A stretch of DNA of 40,131 nucleotides from JAAAOZ01 sp964496595. GTDB lineage: Bacteria; Chloroflexota; Anaerolineae; B4-G1; SLSP01. The notes under the pieces are model-generated. The model was not told the origin of the DNA. It worked only from the letters and a program-made list of their open reading frames with translations, and searched no databases. The stretch spans positions 1 to 40,131 of the forward strand of contig CAZCAI010000020.1 in NCBI GenBank assembly GCA_964496595.1, given 5' to 3'. Shown one piece after another: positions 26,062 through 34,710 of this stretch. Each line of letters opens with the position of its first letter. Positions within the stretch are counted from its first letter, which is position 1. A program made the position numbers and the translations under genes.

Positions 26062-27273
26062 ATGCTTATGAATTCAAAATCTCCCCAACTTAATGTAGCC
26101 CGGTCATCACTCAACAGATTCCTGTCCATTCAGTTCTCGTTCAGTGTACTGCTCCTCCTGATGCTTGGGGCGAGCGCCTGTGCAGAATCGGCGCCTCCCA
26201 GCGCGATGGTCGTCACCCCCACGGCAACATCTCACGTCACGCCGACCCCGGCGTCGACGGCAAGTCCGACCGCCTCGCCGCCTACGGCATCCACATCCAC
26301 GCCGCCCCCCTTGACGCCGGTCGCTACGCCGAATCCCGGGCCGTTGATAGCCGCGGCCAACACCGGCCTGGCGCGCGTCCAGGCGCAAGCTGGTGAGGCG
26401 ACGCTCGTCTGCCTCCGCTACGAGGATCTGGACGCGGACGGTGCGCCGGAATGGTTCGCGTTGGCCCATCAGACCACGGTCTCTCCGACGCGGCTCAGCG
26501 CCTTTGTCCTCGACGGGACCGAGGCATATCCCCTCGAACCGGCTTTTCCCCAGCCGGGCGCGCCGAATGTCGGCCTGGGACAATATACCACCTGCGACAT
26601 CGAGCTTCGAGATCTCAACGCCGATGGCCGCGTCGAAATTGCGATTTTTGGGCATAGTGCGGGCAACGAGACGCTGTTGCACATCTTCGCCTGGAATGGC
26701 GAGCGCTATCAACGGCTGGGACGATTCGCGGGCGATGCGGGCATACTCTTAAAGAATGTCGATGGCGATCTCGCGACGGAGATTTGGGAGGGATATCGCG
26801 TGCAGGGGACGGATGATTTCGCCTGGTACGCGATCCACACCTGGACGGGGCAGAGTTACGGCTGGACATCCGATCGCTACGACTGGTTCTACTTGACTCG
26901 TCCACACAGCTATCGCAGCGATAAGCCGGACTACGCCGTGATTTCCTTCTACTTGGCGATAGATGACCGTGATTTACCGGGCGCTTATGCGTTGCTCACG
27001 CCGGCGGATGATCGGCCCTATGCGACGTGGGCGCTGGAGTACGCCACGACGTTGCGCGTTGATGCGGGAAATGTGCATACAATCCCCGGCACGGTGAGCG
27101 ACGCCGACGCGCGCGTCGCGACCATAGTCACAACGTGGGATAACGAGGCAGGGGGCGTAGTGCGTCGCTTGTGGAATGTAGAGTGGCAGACGACGCACAC
27201 CGTTGAAGGCTGGCGCCTGGTCGGGGCCACATCGGAACTGCTAGAGGAGGGGCCGGTATCCTACTGGCAGTAA
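26062..27273 (+). CDS. Secreted lipoprotein with FG-GAP/VCBS-like segments
   Basis: 403 aa. Signal peptide (FSFSVLLLLMLGASAC) with a lipobox ASAC and Cys40 as the lipidated residue. A Thr/Pro/Ser-rich linker runs to about residue 95 (TPTPASTASPTASPP). The folded part contains DLDADGAPEWFALAHQ and DLNADGRVEIAIFG, which are calcium-binding-type Asp-rich loops of the FG-GAP/VCBS kind, and DVDGDLATEIWEG. The C-terminal 120 residues look like a small beta-domain (DRDLPGAYALLTPADDRPYATW) typical of SnoaL-like or NTF2-like lipoproteins. No ribosome site is clear before ATG 26062; ATG 26068 is possible. Function unknown; likely outside the membrane. Confidence 0.8.
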   Translation: MLMNSKSPQLNVARSSLNRFLSIQFSFSVLLLLMLGASACAESAPPSAMVVTPTATSHVTPTPASTASPTASPPTASTSTPPPLTPVATPNPGPLIAAANTGLARVQAQAGEATLVCLRYEDLDADGAPEWFALAHQTTVSPTRLSAFVLDGTEAYPLEPAFPQPGAPNVGLGQYTTCDIELRDLNADGRVEIAIFGHSAGNETLLHIFAWNGERYQRLGRFAGDAGILLKNVDGDLATEIWEGYRVQGTDDFAWYAIHTWTGQSYGWTSDRYDWFYLTRPHSYRSDKPDYAVISFYLAIDDRDLPGAYALLTPADDRPYATWALEYATTLRVDAGNVHTIPGTVSDADARVATIVTTWDNEAGGVVRRLWNVEWQTTHTVEGWRLVGATSELLEEGPVSYWQ

Positions 27274-27410
27274 CCCTGCCGTCAGTAAGCGCCGACTTCT
27301 TCTTCGAACGACAACTCTTCGGGAATTCGTCCGTGCAGGCATATTACCTCCACCCACAACCCGGTAACGACGCCAAAAAGGCCTGTAATCCTCACAACCG
27401 CGCGAGGCCC

Positions 27411-27637
27411 GGCGACTGAAGTCGCGGCAACATTTACGAAGTCGGCCTTCACCGACTCTCTGGGCACTTTCTAGCTACGATTCACTGCAAATTCGCCGGT
27501 CAAATGCTTGTTTTATATCTTAAGTTTGCACTTATCGGTTGAATTTCAAAAGAGCCTAGCCGCCGAAGGGCGGCTTCGTGAAGGTGGCACGCGGTTTCTC
27601 TTTGACCCAACGGCCCAATGACCGTGGGAACCGCCGT
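27411..27637. repeat. Intergenic hairpin array, copy B
   Basis: Three hairpins in order: gcgact-2-agtcgc (27412-27425), agtcgg-6-ccgact (27440-27457) and agccgcc-4-ggcggct (27558-27575). Then comes a conserved tail of about 44 bases (27592-27636, containing tttgacccaacggccc and ccgtgggaaccgccg). The same order and tail recur at 39999-40129, with stems changed in a compensating way. No coding potential is seen. Confidence 0.75.
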
Positions 27638-27687
27638 GCTTAGTGGCGAATACTTTAAGACACTAACCAAAATTCAAAAAGCCCCCA

Positions 27688-27716
27688 TTGTCCTTCTTTC
27701 TCCCTTGTGCTATACT
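27688..27716 (+). promoter_or_regulatory. Promoter of the HEAT-repeat gene
   Basis: -35 TTGTCC (27688-27693), 17-base spacer, -10 TATACT (27711-27716), followed 57 bases later by the TTG start codon at 27773. Confidence 0.65.
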
Positions 27717-27772
27717 TAAATTGCCTGCTAACAGATCAGGCCGAGTATAAAACTAACACAAGGTGAAAAGAA

Positions 27773-29071
27773 TTGAGTACAAACAAAAAATCCCAAAAAG
27801 AGCAAGTCGCAATTCAAAACCACATTAAAAACCTACAAAGTCCCAATCCCAGGCAAAGATCTGGCGCAGCCGAGGAGTTGGGACGCCTGCATGCCGAGGA
27901 GGCCGCCTCCCATCTGATCGAACTCCTGCGCGAGGATGTCAATACCTACGTGCGAAGCGCATGCGCGGAGGCGTTGGGCCAGATCGGCAACCCCGATGCA
28001 ATTTTCCCCTTGATGGATGCCCTTCACGATACCTGCTCCTTTGTCCGGCGGGCCGCCGCCATCTCCCTGGGGCAGATGAGCGCCAAAGAGGCGCAGGGCG
28101 CGCTGCTGCATGCCCTGGAAGATCACAACTTCTACGTTCGGCGCGCGGCCATCAACGCCATCGGCAAATTGGGGATACCAGATATGGGGCCAATTCTCCT
28201 GCCGTTCCTCGATACATCTGATCCCCGCATTCGGCGCACAACCATCACGGCATTGCAGCGTCTCCACACCACGGAGGCGATCCCGCAGATGGTAGCGATG
28301 TTAGAGGTGTACATGGATGCGCCGCATCAGCGAGATATCCCCACGGTCAAGACCTTGGTCGTAGCGCTGGGCAAGCTGAAGGCGAAGGCCGCCGTCCCGG
28401 TGCTAATCCGCGTCGTGCGCGGCTACGTCGGCGTGCGCTCGTTGGCAGCCAAGGCGCTGGGAAAAATCGGAGATCCCCAGGCTGGCCCTGTGCTGCAAGC
28501 CGCGCTGGAGGATCGTAGCGCGAATTTGCGGATTGCGGCCCTCAAAAGCCTGGGCCGGTTGAAGTATCAGGCAGCGGCGCCTGCCGTGCGCAAATTCCTC
28601 TCCTCGCCCGATCCTCGGATGCGACGCACAGCCACGCTTGCCATCGGCTATCTAAGGGATACAACGGCGGTTGAACAACTCCTGGATATAGCCCGAGAGG
28701 ATGGAAGTTCGCTGGTGCGCCCGGCGGCAGTGCAAGCATTAGGGTATATGGGTAATGAAGATATCATTACGGAGTTGCTGCCGCTGGTGGAGGATGCCAA
28801 CGCCTATCTACGCGCGGCCCTGGCCGAGACGCTGCCCATGCTGGCGCTGGATGGCAAGGCGCGAGATGTCAAGGCGGCGTTGGTGCGACTATCCGAGGAT
28901 CAGGTAGAACACGTCGCCAAAGCCGCTCAGGGCGCGCTGATGTCCATAGATGCCAGAGGAGACATCAAAGAACTGAGCATCGATCTGCCGGATAAGGGTG
29001 TGGAGGGTCAGGAGATAGCTCTCGCCGCGGCTGCGACCTCGTGGCTGAGGCGTGTGCTCCGGCGCGGATAG
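27773..29071 (+). CDS. HEAT-repeat protein (PBS-lyase-type repeats)
   Basis: 432 aa made almost wholly of about 11 short HEAT/PBS-lyase repeats from residue 20 to 390. The repeat pattern is R-x-x-A-A-x-x-L-G-x-L with lengths of 31-39 residues (for example VRSACAEALGQIGNPDAIFPLMDAL and VRSLAAKALGKIGDPQAGPVLQAAL). It forms an alpha-solenoid for protein-protein binding. The start is TTG 27773 (AAGGTG 8 bases upstream); no ATG gives a full first repeat. No enzymatic domain, signal or membrane span. It is monocistronic and faces convergent WecG. Its partner is not indicated by context. Confidence 0.9.
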   Translation: MSTNKKSQKEQVAIQNHIKNLQSPNPRQRSGAAEELGRLHAEEAASHLIELLREDVNTYVRSACAEALGQIGNPDAIFPLMDALHDTCSFVRRAAAISLGQMSAKEAQGALLHALEDHNFYVRRAAINAIGKLGIPDMGPILLPFLDTSDPRIRRTTITALQRLHTTEAIPQMVAMLEVYMDAPHQRDIPTVKTLVVALGKLKAKAAVPVLIRVVRGYVGVRSLAAKALGKIGDPQAGPVLQAALEDRSANLRIAALKSLGRLKYQAAAPAVRKFLSSPDPRMRRTATLAIGYLRDTTAVEQLLDIAREDGSSLVRPAAVQALGYMGNEDIITELLPLVEDANAYLRAALAETLPMLALDGKARDVKAALVRLSEDQVEHVAKAAQGALMSIDARGDIKELSIDLPDKGVEGQEIALAAAATSWLRRVLRRG

Positions 29072-29097
29072 CCTTTCCACAGGAGCGCCAATTTAGA

Positions 29098-29169
29098 GGT
29101 TTGGATCTGGCGATCCAAACCAAGCTGTTATAAATCAGACCTGATGGGATTTTGATCGCCATCAGGTCT
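29098..29169. terminator. Two stem-loops between convergent genes
   Basis: A perfect 10-base stem ggtttggatc/gatccaaacc with a 4-base loop (29098-29121), and an 11-base stem agacctgatgg/ccatcaggtct with an 11-base loop (29137-29169). The second overlaps the 3' end of the glycosyltransferase gene. T runs are weak on both strands, so termination is plausible but not certain. Confidence 0.5.
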
Positions 29170-29878
29170 TTGGTTTGTCTCGCCCCACCAGGACCAGCCA
29201 GGCGAAATGCGGCAGCGCCAACTGCCGCCGCCAGCGCCATGGCTCGCGGAGCAGGCGATAGCCCCACTCCAGGCCCAGACGTTGCACCCAGCGCGGGGCG
29301 CGCTTTGCCACTCCGGCGATGAAATCGAAGGACCCGCCCACGCCGATCCCCACCGCAGCGCCCGTCTGCGCCAGATACTGCGCCAACCACAGATCTTGTT
29401 TGGGCGCCCCGTAGGCCACGAAGAGAATATCGGCCCGCGAGGCTCGCACACGCGCGATGATCTCCGGCGCTTCCGCCGGATCTGGCGATCCGGCGTAGCA
29501 CCCCGCGACGCGCAGGCCCGGATGACGCAATTGGAGAATCTCCGCCGTCCGCTCGGCGACGCCGGGCGCCGCCCCTAAGTAGAAAATCCGCCAGCCGCGC
29601 TGCGCCGCCGCACGCGAGAGGCGCGGCACGATATCGGAGCCGGTGACCCGCTCGCGCAGGCGCGCCCCGCGCATCTGCGTGGCCCATAGCACACCGATGC
29701 CATCAGGAACGCAGAGGGCGGCCCGTTTCAGGGCCGCCCTAAAGTTTGGGTGCGTCCGCGCCTGCATCAGAAACTCCGGGTTGATGGTCGCGATTTGATG
29801 CGGGCCGCCTTCTGCGATCCAGCGGCCGATCAGCGCGATGGTCTCCTCCGTAGTGACGTCGTGAAGCGGCACGCCCAT
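29162..29878 (-). CDS. WecG/TagA/CpsF-family glycosyltransferase
   Basis: About 238 aa from ATG 29878. Family motifs: MGVPLHDVTTEETIALIGRW at the N-terminus, INPEFLMQARTHPNFRAALKRA, VPDGIGVLWATQ, RVTGSDIVPRLSRAAAQRG with IFYLGAAPGVAE, VAYGAPKQDLWLAQY, VGIGVGGSFDFIAGVAKRAPRW, and LGLEWGYRLLREPWRW. These enzymes move N-acetylmannosamine or a similar sugar from UDP-sugar to a polyprenyl-linked acceptor in wall or surface polysaccharide synthesis, at the inner face of the membrane. The start is uncertain: a CTG at 29923 would overlap the DUF4870 stop as CTGA and give a more typical N-terminus. No other polysaccharide gene is adjacent. Confidence 0.88.
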   Translation of the reverse strand: MGVPLHDVTTEETIALIGRWIAEGGPHQIATINPEFLMQARTHPNFRAALKRAALCVPDGIGVLWATQMRGARLRERVTGSDIVPRLSRAAAQRGWRIFYLGAAPGVAERTAEILQLRHPGLRVAGCYAGSPDPAEAPEIIARVRASRADILFVAYGAPKQDLWLAQYLAQTGAAVGIGVGGSFDFIAGVAKRAPRWVQRLGLEWGYRLLREPWRWRRQLALPHFAWLVLVGRDKPKT

Positions 29879-29919
29879 CAACTCGCAGGCGACGGTCGGA
29901 TCGGTCGTGAAGGTCAGCG

Positions 29920-30483
29920 TCAGATAAGATTGAGCGCCCAATCGCCCACCAACAGATAACGGAAGTCCTGCCCCTCTGAGCACTGGATGCCCCCCACCAC
30001 GCCGTAGACCAACGCGATCACGGGGAACATAATCAAGATGACGGTCAAGATAACCGCGAAGGGGATCAGGAGGATGCCGATCAGGATAGCGCTCAAGGCG
30101 CCGGTGACGGCCCAAATCGCGCCAATCAGCAGCCCGCTGCCGGCCCAGAAAATCAACTGGAAGAGGAAGGCCTGCATCGATTGATAAGCTACATAGCGGG
30201 AGCGATCCTTGTAGACGAGGTAGATGACTAAGGCGCCGGCGATACCCAAGAATCCCGTGACGAGATTCAACAGCACGCTGAGATGGGCCAGCATCGCCCA
30301 GGTGCGTTCATCCGAGGGCGTCAGCGGTTCGGGTGACGCTGAGTAGCGGCTGGGCGTTGGGTTGACGGGGGCCTCGAATTTCGGGGCCTCGGCCTGGGCC
30401 GCGCTCTCTTCTTCAACATTTTCGACGTTGGCTTCTGCTTCGGATTGAACATCCATGACATCTTCTTTGCTTTCGGTATTCAT
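29920..30483 (-). CDS. DUF4870 membrane protein
   Basis: 187 aa. An acidic, Ala/Glu-rich N-terminus (about 55 residues) is followed by the DUF4870 pattern: TPSDERTWAMLAHLSVLLNLVTGFLG, VIYLVYKDRSRYVAYQSMQAFLFQL, then two or three hydrophobic spans and the terminal ALVYGVVGGIQCSEGQDFRY. ATG 30483 has AAGGAGG 5 bases upstream. Its stop lies inside or just upstream of the WecG start, so the two may be coupled. The family consists of small membrane proteins of unknown function. Confidence 0.88.
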   Translation of the reverse strand: MNTESKEDVMDVQSEAEANVENVEEESAAQAEAPKFEAPVNPTPSRYSASPEPLTPSDERTWAMLAHLSVLLNLVTGFLGIAGALVIYLVYKDRSRYVAYQSMQAFLFQLIFWAGSGLLIGAIWAVTGALSAILIGILLIPFAVILTVILIMFPVIALVYGVVGGIQCSEGQDFRYLLVGDWALNLI

Positions 30484-30674
30484 TGTTCCTCCTTGGATTT
30501 TTTGGGATTAGATACTATGAGTAGCTTCTCCAGAGAACGGCGCAGCGCTGCGGGTTATCTCATGTGGAAAGCTGTGAACTATGTGCTCAACTCTACTACT
30601 TTATTACGATGTCTCGCCCGCAAGGTTGCAACGGGTTGTACATTCCGGCCTGACCCGTTCTCTTATCTTGACTG

Positions 30675-31436
30675 CTACTTTTCTCGCCGCTCGAGGATGA
30701 TGCTCCCGACCAGCACCAGGGCCAACAGCACCGTCACGATCCAGGTGGCGGTCGCGACCACGGGCACGCTCGCGTGCTTGACCGCGATCCCCACGAAGGC
30801 CCACAGGATGACGAGCATGTAGGCGATGTCGCGCCGGGTGAAGGTCACGGCGGAGGCGATCCCGCCGGCGACCACGAGCATGATGATCAGCCACACCTCC
30901 GCGCTGATGCCCCACCCGCCCCATTGCAGATAGTCCAGCAGCGAGGTGACGTTCGCGACGGTCGCCACAGTGATCCAGCCCAGGTAGACGCTGAATGGGA
31001 TATGCACGAGCCAGCGCTCGGCGGTGGAGACGTCTGCTTGTCGCCCACTCCCGATCCGCAGGTAGATGGCGATCAACAGGCCGAGAAGCGCCAGCATCGC
31101 CACTAAGGTGAGCGGGAATTGCTCATAGTGCCACAAAAAGATCCAGGCGATGTTCGCCAGGCAGCTCGCGGCGAAGAGGTAGCCAATGCGCTTCAGCCGG
31201 GGATTCTCCCGCTGGGCCGGCAGGGCCTGGTAGATGGCGAAGGCGATCAGCGCGATGTAGATCAGCCCCCAGATGGAAAAGACGTACCCGGCGGGCACGA
31301 AGTAGACATCGAAGCGATCTGAGACGTCGCCCGTGGTCAGGTTATTCAAGGGAAGGGCGTTTGCCAGCCCGTTGACGATCAGGGTCGCGATGACGGCCAG
31401 GACGTTCACAGTTTGTCGGATTGTGTTCTTGTTCAT
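30675..31436 (-). CDS. TspO/MBR-related tryptophan-rich sensory protein
   Basis: 253 aa with about seven membrane spans. Characteristic elements are FVPAGYVFSIWGLIYIALIAFAIYQ, NIAWIFLWHY, and PFSVYLGWITVATVANVTSLL, followed by a WGGWG segment. This is the bacterial TspO-like arrangement, extended at the C-terminus; classic TspO has about 160 residues and five spans. TspO proteins bind tetrapyrroles and are thought to act in porphyrin or stress signalling. ATG 31436 follows AAAGGAG. Upstream (31459-31490) is an AT-rich dispersed sequence (gaattgcgaattt type). It stands alone, with no tetrapyrrole gene in the window. Confidence 0.85.
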   Translation of the reverse strand: MNKNTIRQTVNVLAVIATLIVNGLANALPLNNLTTGDVSDRFDVYFVPAGYVFSIWGLIYIALIAFAIYQALPAQRENPRLKRIGYLFAASCLANIAWIFLWHYEQFPLTLVAMLALLGLLIAIYLRIGSGRQADVSTAERWLVHIPFSVYLGWITVATVANVTSLLDYLQWGGWGISAEVWLIIMLVVAGGIASAVTFTRRDIAYMLVILWAFVGIAVKHASVPVVATATWIVTVLLALVLVGSIILERREK

Positions 31437-31508
31437 TTTACGGCTCCTTTGTTTTGGAATTTTGAATGATGAATTGCGAATTTGGAATGAAATGTCACGG
31501 TAAGTGGG

Positions 31509-32702
31509 TTACTGCTTGGTTGTCACCGGCAGGTAGATCGAGAGCACATCGACGCCGAGGGCGATTGTGGTTTCGTTGTTACCCGGCATCGCATCCGAGG
31601 CTGTGCTGGAAATGCTGGCATGCAGTGGATAGAAGCCGCGCGGCGTGGTCGTGGTCACGCGCCCGGTGAAGGTGAGGATGCCGGCGGCGTTGGGCGACCG
31701 GGTCGCGCCGTCCCAGGCGTAGAAGGGCGGAGCTTGCGTGGTGAGCGTGAGCGGTATCCCGGCGTGGGCAATTTGATGCAGCGTGAAGGGCGCCGGCAAT
31801 GTGGCGCTGATCGCGAGGTCGGGAACGGTTACGCCGCCCGCATTGCCAAACGCGAGGGTGTAGGTCACCGCATCGCCAGCGCTCACGCGCACGGGCCGCG
31901 CCGAGGCCGCGATGTAGAGATCGGCCGCGCAGCCTGTGCTGAGGGCCTCATCCACCACGTTGCACGCGACGGACGAGACGGCGCGCGCGGTAGTCATATC
32001 CGGGCTGAAGGCGATGGCATAATCCAGCGGGGAACTGCCCGCGCACGACTCAATGCGCCGGCCATCGGTGTGACGCGGCGCGTACCAGGAATCGGCGAGT
32101 ACGCGGATGTCATCTCCCACGCGGCAGATATCGCGCGCGACAAGCGAATTGGTCTTCCCATTGCTCAGCACCGCCGAAAGGAAGGCGCCGTGCAGCGGAT
32201 CGCCCGTGGCGGGATCAAGTTGGGAGATGACGGCGACCTTCGGGCCGCCGCCGGCCCCGTAGCTGCTGAGCCAGCCGTTCGATGCGCCAAAGTTGAAGTC
32301 GTAACTGCCGCCATCCACGCTGAAGATCACGTACAGCCCCTCGGCATCCCAGAGCACGCCATACGCCGTGCCATCCACGCCCGTCTGCTCATAATCGGTT
32401 CGGCACCATTGGCGCTCCCCGCCGGAAAATTGCACGACGATGGGGTTCTGGTTATTGCCGCTGACCTGCTGATAGCCCACGTACACCGTCGTCCCGCCGA
32501 GGCTCGCGCGGGGGCCGCCCTTCGCAACGATAGTCGCTTCATCGTCGGCGCACGAGAATGCCACAGCGTCGTTGACGTCCGAGTCTGCTTGGACCGCTTG
32601 AGCCGTTTGAAAACCAAGGAAGGTCAAGATCATCCAGATAAGCCAACCAAGCCGGCTGAGGATCGCGGCCCAGCGGATTCGAGGAGTGGACATTGATCGC
32701 AT
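31509..32702 (-). CDS. Secreted DUF11-domain protein ending in IYLPV
   Basis: About 397 aa. ATG 32702 overlaps the TIGR04076 stop (TAATG); ATG 32693 is possible. The signal peptide is LSRLGWLIWMILTFLGFQTAQAVQA. The N-terminal two thirds resemble a beta-propeller-like secreted domain (TTVYVGYQQVSGNNQNPIVV, YDFNFGASNGWLSSYG). Residues about 265-380 are a DUF11 repeat (VSAGDAVTYTLAFGNAGGV, ending MPGNNETTIALGVDV). The C-terminus is SIYLPVTTKQ. Similar YLP(L/V) endings are common in secreted proteins of Chloroflexota, in my memory, but their role is unknown. It is likely translated with the TIGR04076 gene. Confidence 0.82.
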   Translation of the reverse strand: MRSMSTPRIRWAAILSRLGWLIWMILTFLGFQTAQAVQADSDVNDAVAFSCADDEATIVAKGGPRASLGGTTVYVGYQQVSGNNQNPIVVQFSGGERQWCRTDYEQTGVDGTAYGVLWDAEGLYVIFSVDGGSYDFNFGASNGWLSSYGAGGGPKVAVISQLDPATGDPLHGAFLSAVLSNGKTNSLVARDICRVGDDIRVLADSWYAPRHTDGRRIESCAGSSPLDYAIAFSPDMTTARAVSSVACNVVDEALSTGCAADLYIAASARPVRVSAGDAVTYTLAFGNAGGVTVPDLAISATLPAPFTLHQIAHAGIPLTLTTQAPPFYAWDGATRSPNAAGILTFTGRVTTTTPRGFYPLHASISSTASDAMPGNNETTIALGVDVLSIYLPVTTKQ

Positions 32703-33118
32703 TACTCTTCTTCGCGGGGTGGCGCATTGAGGACTTCGCCCGCTTTTGTCCGAATGATTTTCACCACGATGCCCGATGCCGTGGGATCGATGCAGCGGAC
32801 ATATTCTGTCGTGATGCCGTCGGGGTCCATCTCTTTCTCGTAGGGCGTGCCGGGATATTGCCACGGCAGCGTGCCGCCAAAGCGCAGGATCTGAGCGACC
32901 GCCTGCACGCTTTCGAGGAGCCACGGACACAAACGGCCCGCATCCGCCGGGTAAGCGAAGCGGTCACCCACCCGATAGCTGCGTTCCCCATCCCCGCGAT
33001 ACATCCACCCGCAGATACCCTCCTTCACCACATCGGGATAAATGATGCGATCCCCTTCTTTGCGGAGTTGACCGCCCTTGCCTTCATATATTTCGATTTC
33101 GATTTTGTAGATGTTCAC
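32702..33118 (-). CDS. TIGR04076-family protein
   Basis: 138 aa. GTG start at 33118, behind AAAAAGG. Elements agree with the TIGR04076 family: KEGICGW, RSYRVGDRFAYPADAGRLCPWLLESVQAVAQILRFGGTLPW, and RCIDPTASGIVVKIIRT. It has a Cys before the PW in the middle motif (LCPWLL) and CIDP near the C-terminus, a spacing that might bind metal. The tail is Pro/Glu-rich. The family has no known function. Co-transcribed with the secreted DUF11 gene, an unusual pairing. Confidence 0.85.
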   Translation of the reverse strand: MNIYKIEIEIYEGKGGQLRKEGDRIIYPDVVKEGICGWMYRGDGERSYRVGDRFAYPADAGRLCPWLLESVQAVAQILRFGGTLPWQYPGTPYEKEMDPDGITTEYVRCIDPTASGIVVKIIRTKAGEVLNAPPREEE

Positions 33119-33296
33119 AGTGGATCCTTTTTCCCCCTTATACCTCTTATGCCTTTTACACCTGAAGGATGAATCCGAGCTTTCTAATGGCCTAGATCGC
33201 TCTCATCCCAAAATTAAAGAGCCGCAGCGCCGGCCTCATCCATAACGCGATGTGATCCTCTAGATGGGGCGACACTGCGGCCAGATACCAGAATCA

Positions 33297-33908
33297 CTAG
33301 GGCAGATCCTTGAACTCCTCTTCTGAGAACTTCTCCACCTGGTAGATGCTGATCTTGACATCTCGGTTGCGCCAGGCGTCGGGCGGGAGGCCGGCCTTGT
33401 AGCAGAGGTGCGCCAGGAATTTCTCTGGCTCCGGCAGTTGCTCCCACACCTGGGGCAGGAAGGTGGCGCGATGCCAGCCGCGCTCCAGGACGACGCCATC
33501 GACGTTGGGGCGCAGCTTCTCCAGCAGCTCCTCCGGCTTATCGTAGGCCAGCGGCTCCGGCGCGCTGAGGATCGACACCTCGATGACGACGTCGGCCAGC
33601 TCCTCCTCTCGGAGCGGCGGGAAGCGGGGGTCTTGAAAAGCGGCGGCCTTCGCGTTGGATTGCACATCCTCGATGAGGGGGCGACGCGCGACCAGGGAGC
33701 CAATGCAGCCGCGCAGCGCGCCGCTGCGCTTATGCAGCGTGACGAACGACGCGCCATCCTGATGAAGCGCGGGCGGCGCATCCTCGACGCTTACCGCGAG
33801 CGCGGTCGCGCCGGTCAGCTCCTTTTCGATGGCGCTGCGCGCTAAGTCCAGCAGAAAGCGACGGGTCTTGAGGGTCAGCGCTTCCATTATCGAGATCGAG
33901 GCCAACAT
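33297..33908 (-). CDS. amrA: AmmeMemoRadiSam system protein A (AMMECR1 domain)
   Basis: 203 aa from ATG 33908, one base after the Memo stop (TGAGATG); ATG 33887 is a shorter alternative. Full AMMECR1 domain: FVTLHKRSGALRGCIGSL with the LRGCIGS signature, FPPLREEEL, VIEVSILSAPEPLAYDKPEELL, GVVLERGWHRATFLPQVWEQL, and FLAHLCYKAGLPPDAWR. The conserved Cys in LRGCIGS lies next to a basic face. Human AMMECR1 is linked to a developmental syndrome, but no biochemical activity is established. It is the last gene of the trio. Confidence 0.92.
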   Translation of the reverse strand: MLASISIMEALTLKTRRFLLDLARSAIEKELTGATALAVSVEDAPPALHQDGASFVTLHKRSGALRGCIGSLVARRPLIEDVQSNAKAAAFQDPRFPPLREEELADVVIEVSILSAPEPLAYDKPEELLEKLRPNVDGVVLERGWHRATFLPQVWEQLPEPEKFLAHLCYKAGLPPDAWRNRDVKISIYQVEKFSEEEFKDLP

Positions 33909-33909
33909 C

Positions 33910-34710
33910 TCAGCTCTTCCCCGCATAGGCGACCGCCGCGTAGCCGACGACGCGCTGCGTATCCCCGGTGATGTCGCCCGAGGTGCGATAATCCAGAAGT
34001 TTCGGCTCCCAGCCGCGCTGCTCGGCGATGGTCGCCAAGGCCAGGGCTGGCGCCTGCCCACACGCCTCGCCCTTCTGGATGCCGCGCGTATTGCCCGCTA
34101 AGAGCGCGTCCAAGAAGGTGCGATCCAGATTGTGGGCTTGCTCGTTGGTGTGATAGTGGCTCAGATCAGAGCTGACGATGATCAAGTCATCCGCCGTGAT
34201 GTATTCATTGAGGATGCGTCCGGCCGCGACGGGATCAACCTCCCCAAAGAGCAGCGGCACGATGGGCGGCGCCGCGTCGTAGATGACCTGGAGGAAGGGC
34301 AGTTGCACCTCCAGACAGTGCTCTTGGACGTGCGGCGAGGCATTGCGCGCGAAGAGATCGTGCTCATCGGCCAGAGCTTGCACAGCATCCTCTGCGACGG
34401 GAACCTCGCCCAGCGGCGTGCGGAAGGCGTCGTAGGCGCCAATCGCGACGCCGGAGAACCACGCGCGATGCGACGGCCCCATCAAGAAGATCCGTTGGGG
34501 CGGCGGTTGATCTTGCAACAGCTTATAATCGTAGCCCGCCACTGGCCCGGAGTAGGTGTAGCCCGCGTGCGGGGCCACAACGGCGCGCACATCGGGCAGT
34601 TCCGGCGGCGAGGCCTGCTCCAAAAACCCGGCGATGGTGCGCCGGATTGCGCTCGCGCTCGATGGGTAGAACATTCCGGCAAAAGCGGGGGGGCGTACTT
34701 TGTTCGTCAT
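33910..34710 (-). CDS. amrB: AmmeMemoRadiSam system protein B (Memo-like)
   Basis: 266 aa. ATG 34710 with an excellent GAGGAGG site. Memo-family motifs: MTNKVRPPAFAGMFYP, VVAPHAGYTYSGPVAGYDYKLL, FLMGPSHRAWFSGVAIGAYD, VQEHCLEVQLPFLQV, and LIIVSSDLSHYH. The His in APHAGY, SH in GPSH, H in QEHCLEVQ and D/H in DLSHYH correspond to the iron/copper-binding site of Memo. The C-terminus has CGQAPALALATIAEQRGW and VGYAAV. It is an oxidoreductase-like dioxygenase fold. Genes 33908, 34710 and 36060 form the AMMECR1/Memo/radical-SAM trio, with an assembly gap and AT-rich inverted repeat between the Memo and radical-SAM genes. Confidence 0.93.
   Translation of the reverse strand: MTNKVRPPAFAGMFYPSSASAIRRTIAGFLEQASPPELPDVRAVVAPHAGYTYSGPVAGYDYKLLQDQPPPQRIFLMGPSHRAWFSGVAIGAYDAFRTPLGEVPVAEDAVQALADEHDLFARNASPHVQEHCLEVQLPFLQVIYDAAPPIVPLLFGEVDPVAAGRILNEYITADDLIIVSSDLSHYHTNEQAHNLDRTFLDALLAGNTRGIQKGEACGQAPALALATIAEQRGWEPKLLDYRTSGDITGDTQRVVGYAAVAYAGKS

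Larger units (their letters stand above)
27274..27772. other. Intergenic region with hairpin array and promoter
   Basis: About 500 bases with no supported gene. 27411-27637 carries the hairpin array described below. 27688-27716 is the promoter of the HEAT-repeat gene. The remainder (27460-27550) is AT-rich and featureless. Confidence 0.6.
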
